Source: Pelagilacustribacter hypolimneticus
Lineage (GTDB): Bacteria > Pseudomonadota > Alphaproteobacteria > Pelagibacterales > Pelagibacteraceae
Length of the DNA stretch: 40,936 bases
Direction of reading: 5' to 3'
Assembly (NCBI GenBank): GCA_965235125.1
Contig: CBDDXH010000002.1
Location: forward strand, 1 to 40,936
Shown here: piece after piece, positions 40,703 to 40,936 of the stretch
Numbering within the stretch: position 1 is the stretch's first letter
Layout: every line of letters starts with the position of its first letter
Position numbers and translations under genes: made by a program
Notes under the pieces: generated by a model
Told to the model about the DNA's origin: nothing
Seen by the model: only the letters and a program-made list of their open reading frames with translations
Databases searched by the model: none

Positions 40703-40707
40703 ATGAA

Positions 40708-40936
40708 TTAGTTTTTTATCAATCTTATAGTAGAAATACATCTACCATAGTCCTTTTTACCTTGTTTTAATGATCTACGAAAGCTAAAAAAAATTTCTTC
40801 TTTATCATAAGTATCTAGATTAATATTTTCAATATAATTTACATCGAATTGCGCTACTTTGGAGTTAACGTATTTTCTTAAATCAAAAAAAATTTTGTTA
40901 TTCTTTGAAGAAAAAAATTTTTTATTTATTTTATTT
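40708..40936 (-). CDS. pgeF: PgeF/YfiH (laccase-domain, DUF152) protein, C-terminal part
   Basis: The minus-strand frame is open from the right edge and stops at 40708-40710; about 75 residues are visible. The sequence VAQFDVNYI, LDTYDKEEIFFSFRR and KDYGRCISTIRLI matches the end of the YfiH/polyphenol-oxidase family, in which DT....FFS.RR and GR..S.I are conserved. Members have been assigned peptidoglycan-editing or purine-nucleoside activity. The start and metal-binding histidines are outside the window. Confidence 0.85.
   Translation of the reverse strand, partial: NKINKKFFSSKNNKIFFDLRKYVNSKVAQFDVNYIENINLDTYDKEEIFFSFRRSLKQGKKDYGRCISTIRLIKN

Noticed and set aside
1..40936. CRISPR arrays, insertion sequences, prophage or integrase traces
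   Set aside because: No regularly spaced direct repeats, transposase or integrase motifs were seen; homopolymer A/T runs are the only frequent repeats.

Overview
The window looks like a piece of a streamlined, very AT-rich alphaproteobacterial chromosome, most probably a SAR11-type marine photoheterotroph (Pelagibacterales). This is inferred from four things seen in the sequence: strong A/T bias with Lys/Asn/Ile-rich proteins, almost no intergenic DNA, gene neighbourhoods typical of Alphaproteobacteria (cox-ctaB-ctaG-coxC-SURF1; ispH-thrB-rnhA; mutY/DUF721/DsbA-like/smc; rnhB-ccrM; paired ATP synthase b and b' genes), and a proteorhodopsin with a complete beta-carotene-to-retinal gene set. 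There is no gene-free stretch longer than 300 bases. The longest non-coding interval is the 231 bases before proteorhodopsin. I see no transposase, phage gene, CRISPR array or rRNA.

Layout. 1-2380: the end of a DUF2721 membrane protein, then a leftward DUF1289 / quinone-reductase-like / pirin set. 2494-10574 (rightward): rsmE, then the aa3-type cytochrome c oxidase cluster (coxB, coxA, ctaB, a 36-residue membrane peptide, ctaG, coxC, SURF1), running by overlaps into thrC and a peroxiredoxin. 10571-17172 (leftward): crtI-crtB-crtY-blh-ispH-thrB-rnhA, in which carotenoid and retinal synthesis is joined by overlap to the last enzyme of the MEP isoprenoid pathway. 17226-18470 (rightward): a double-CDGSH iron-sulfur protein and proteorhodopsin. 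18540-24406 (leftward): DUF721/DciA-like, DsbA-like lipoprotein, smc, atpI, atpB, atpE, atpF', atpF. 24401-26541 (rightward): mutY and a flavin monooxygenase. 26506-28937 (leftward): uracil-DNA glycosylase, rnhB, ccrM. 28948-32882 (rightward): a TPR protein, ispE, tRNA-Gln and cca. 32862-34639 (leftward): trmL, hemF, greA. 34726-37290 (rightward): petABC, the cytochrome bc1 complex. 37267-40936 (leftward): end of a pgeF/yfiH-type gene, prs, rplY, pth, ychF.

How it works together: cytochrome bc1 and aa3 oxidase make proton motive force from respiration, proteorhodopsin makes it from light, and the F0 sector encoded next to proteorhodopsin uses it. The crt/blh genes make retinal from isoprenoid precursors supplied partly by ispH and ispE, both in the window. 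No geranylgeranyl-diphosphate synthase, ketolase or hydroxylase gene is present, so GGPP must come from elsewhere and the visible pathway ends at beta-carotene and retinal.

The observations most worth following up are: an SMC protein with no recognisable hinge; a perfect inverted repeat carrying two GANTC sites immediately upstream of ccrM; two back-to-back palindromes at the proteorhodopsin promoter; an inverted repeat between crtI and the CDGSH gene; tRNA-Gln five bases upstream of the CCA-adding enzyme gene; and a family-4-like uracil-DNA glycosylase without the usual cluster cysteines. I did not find a clearly new multi-gene system. Most of the window is housekeeping genes plus the retinal/rhodopsin cassette.
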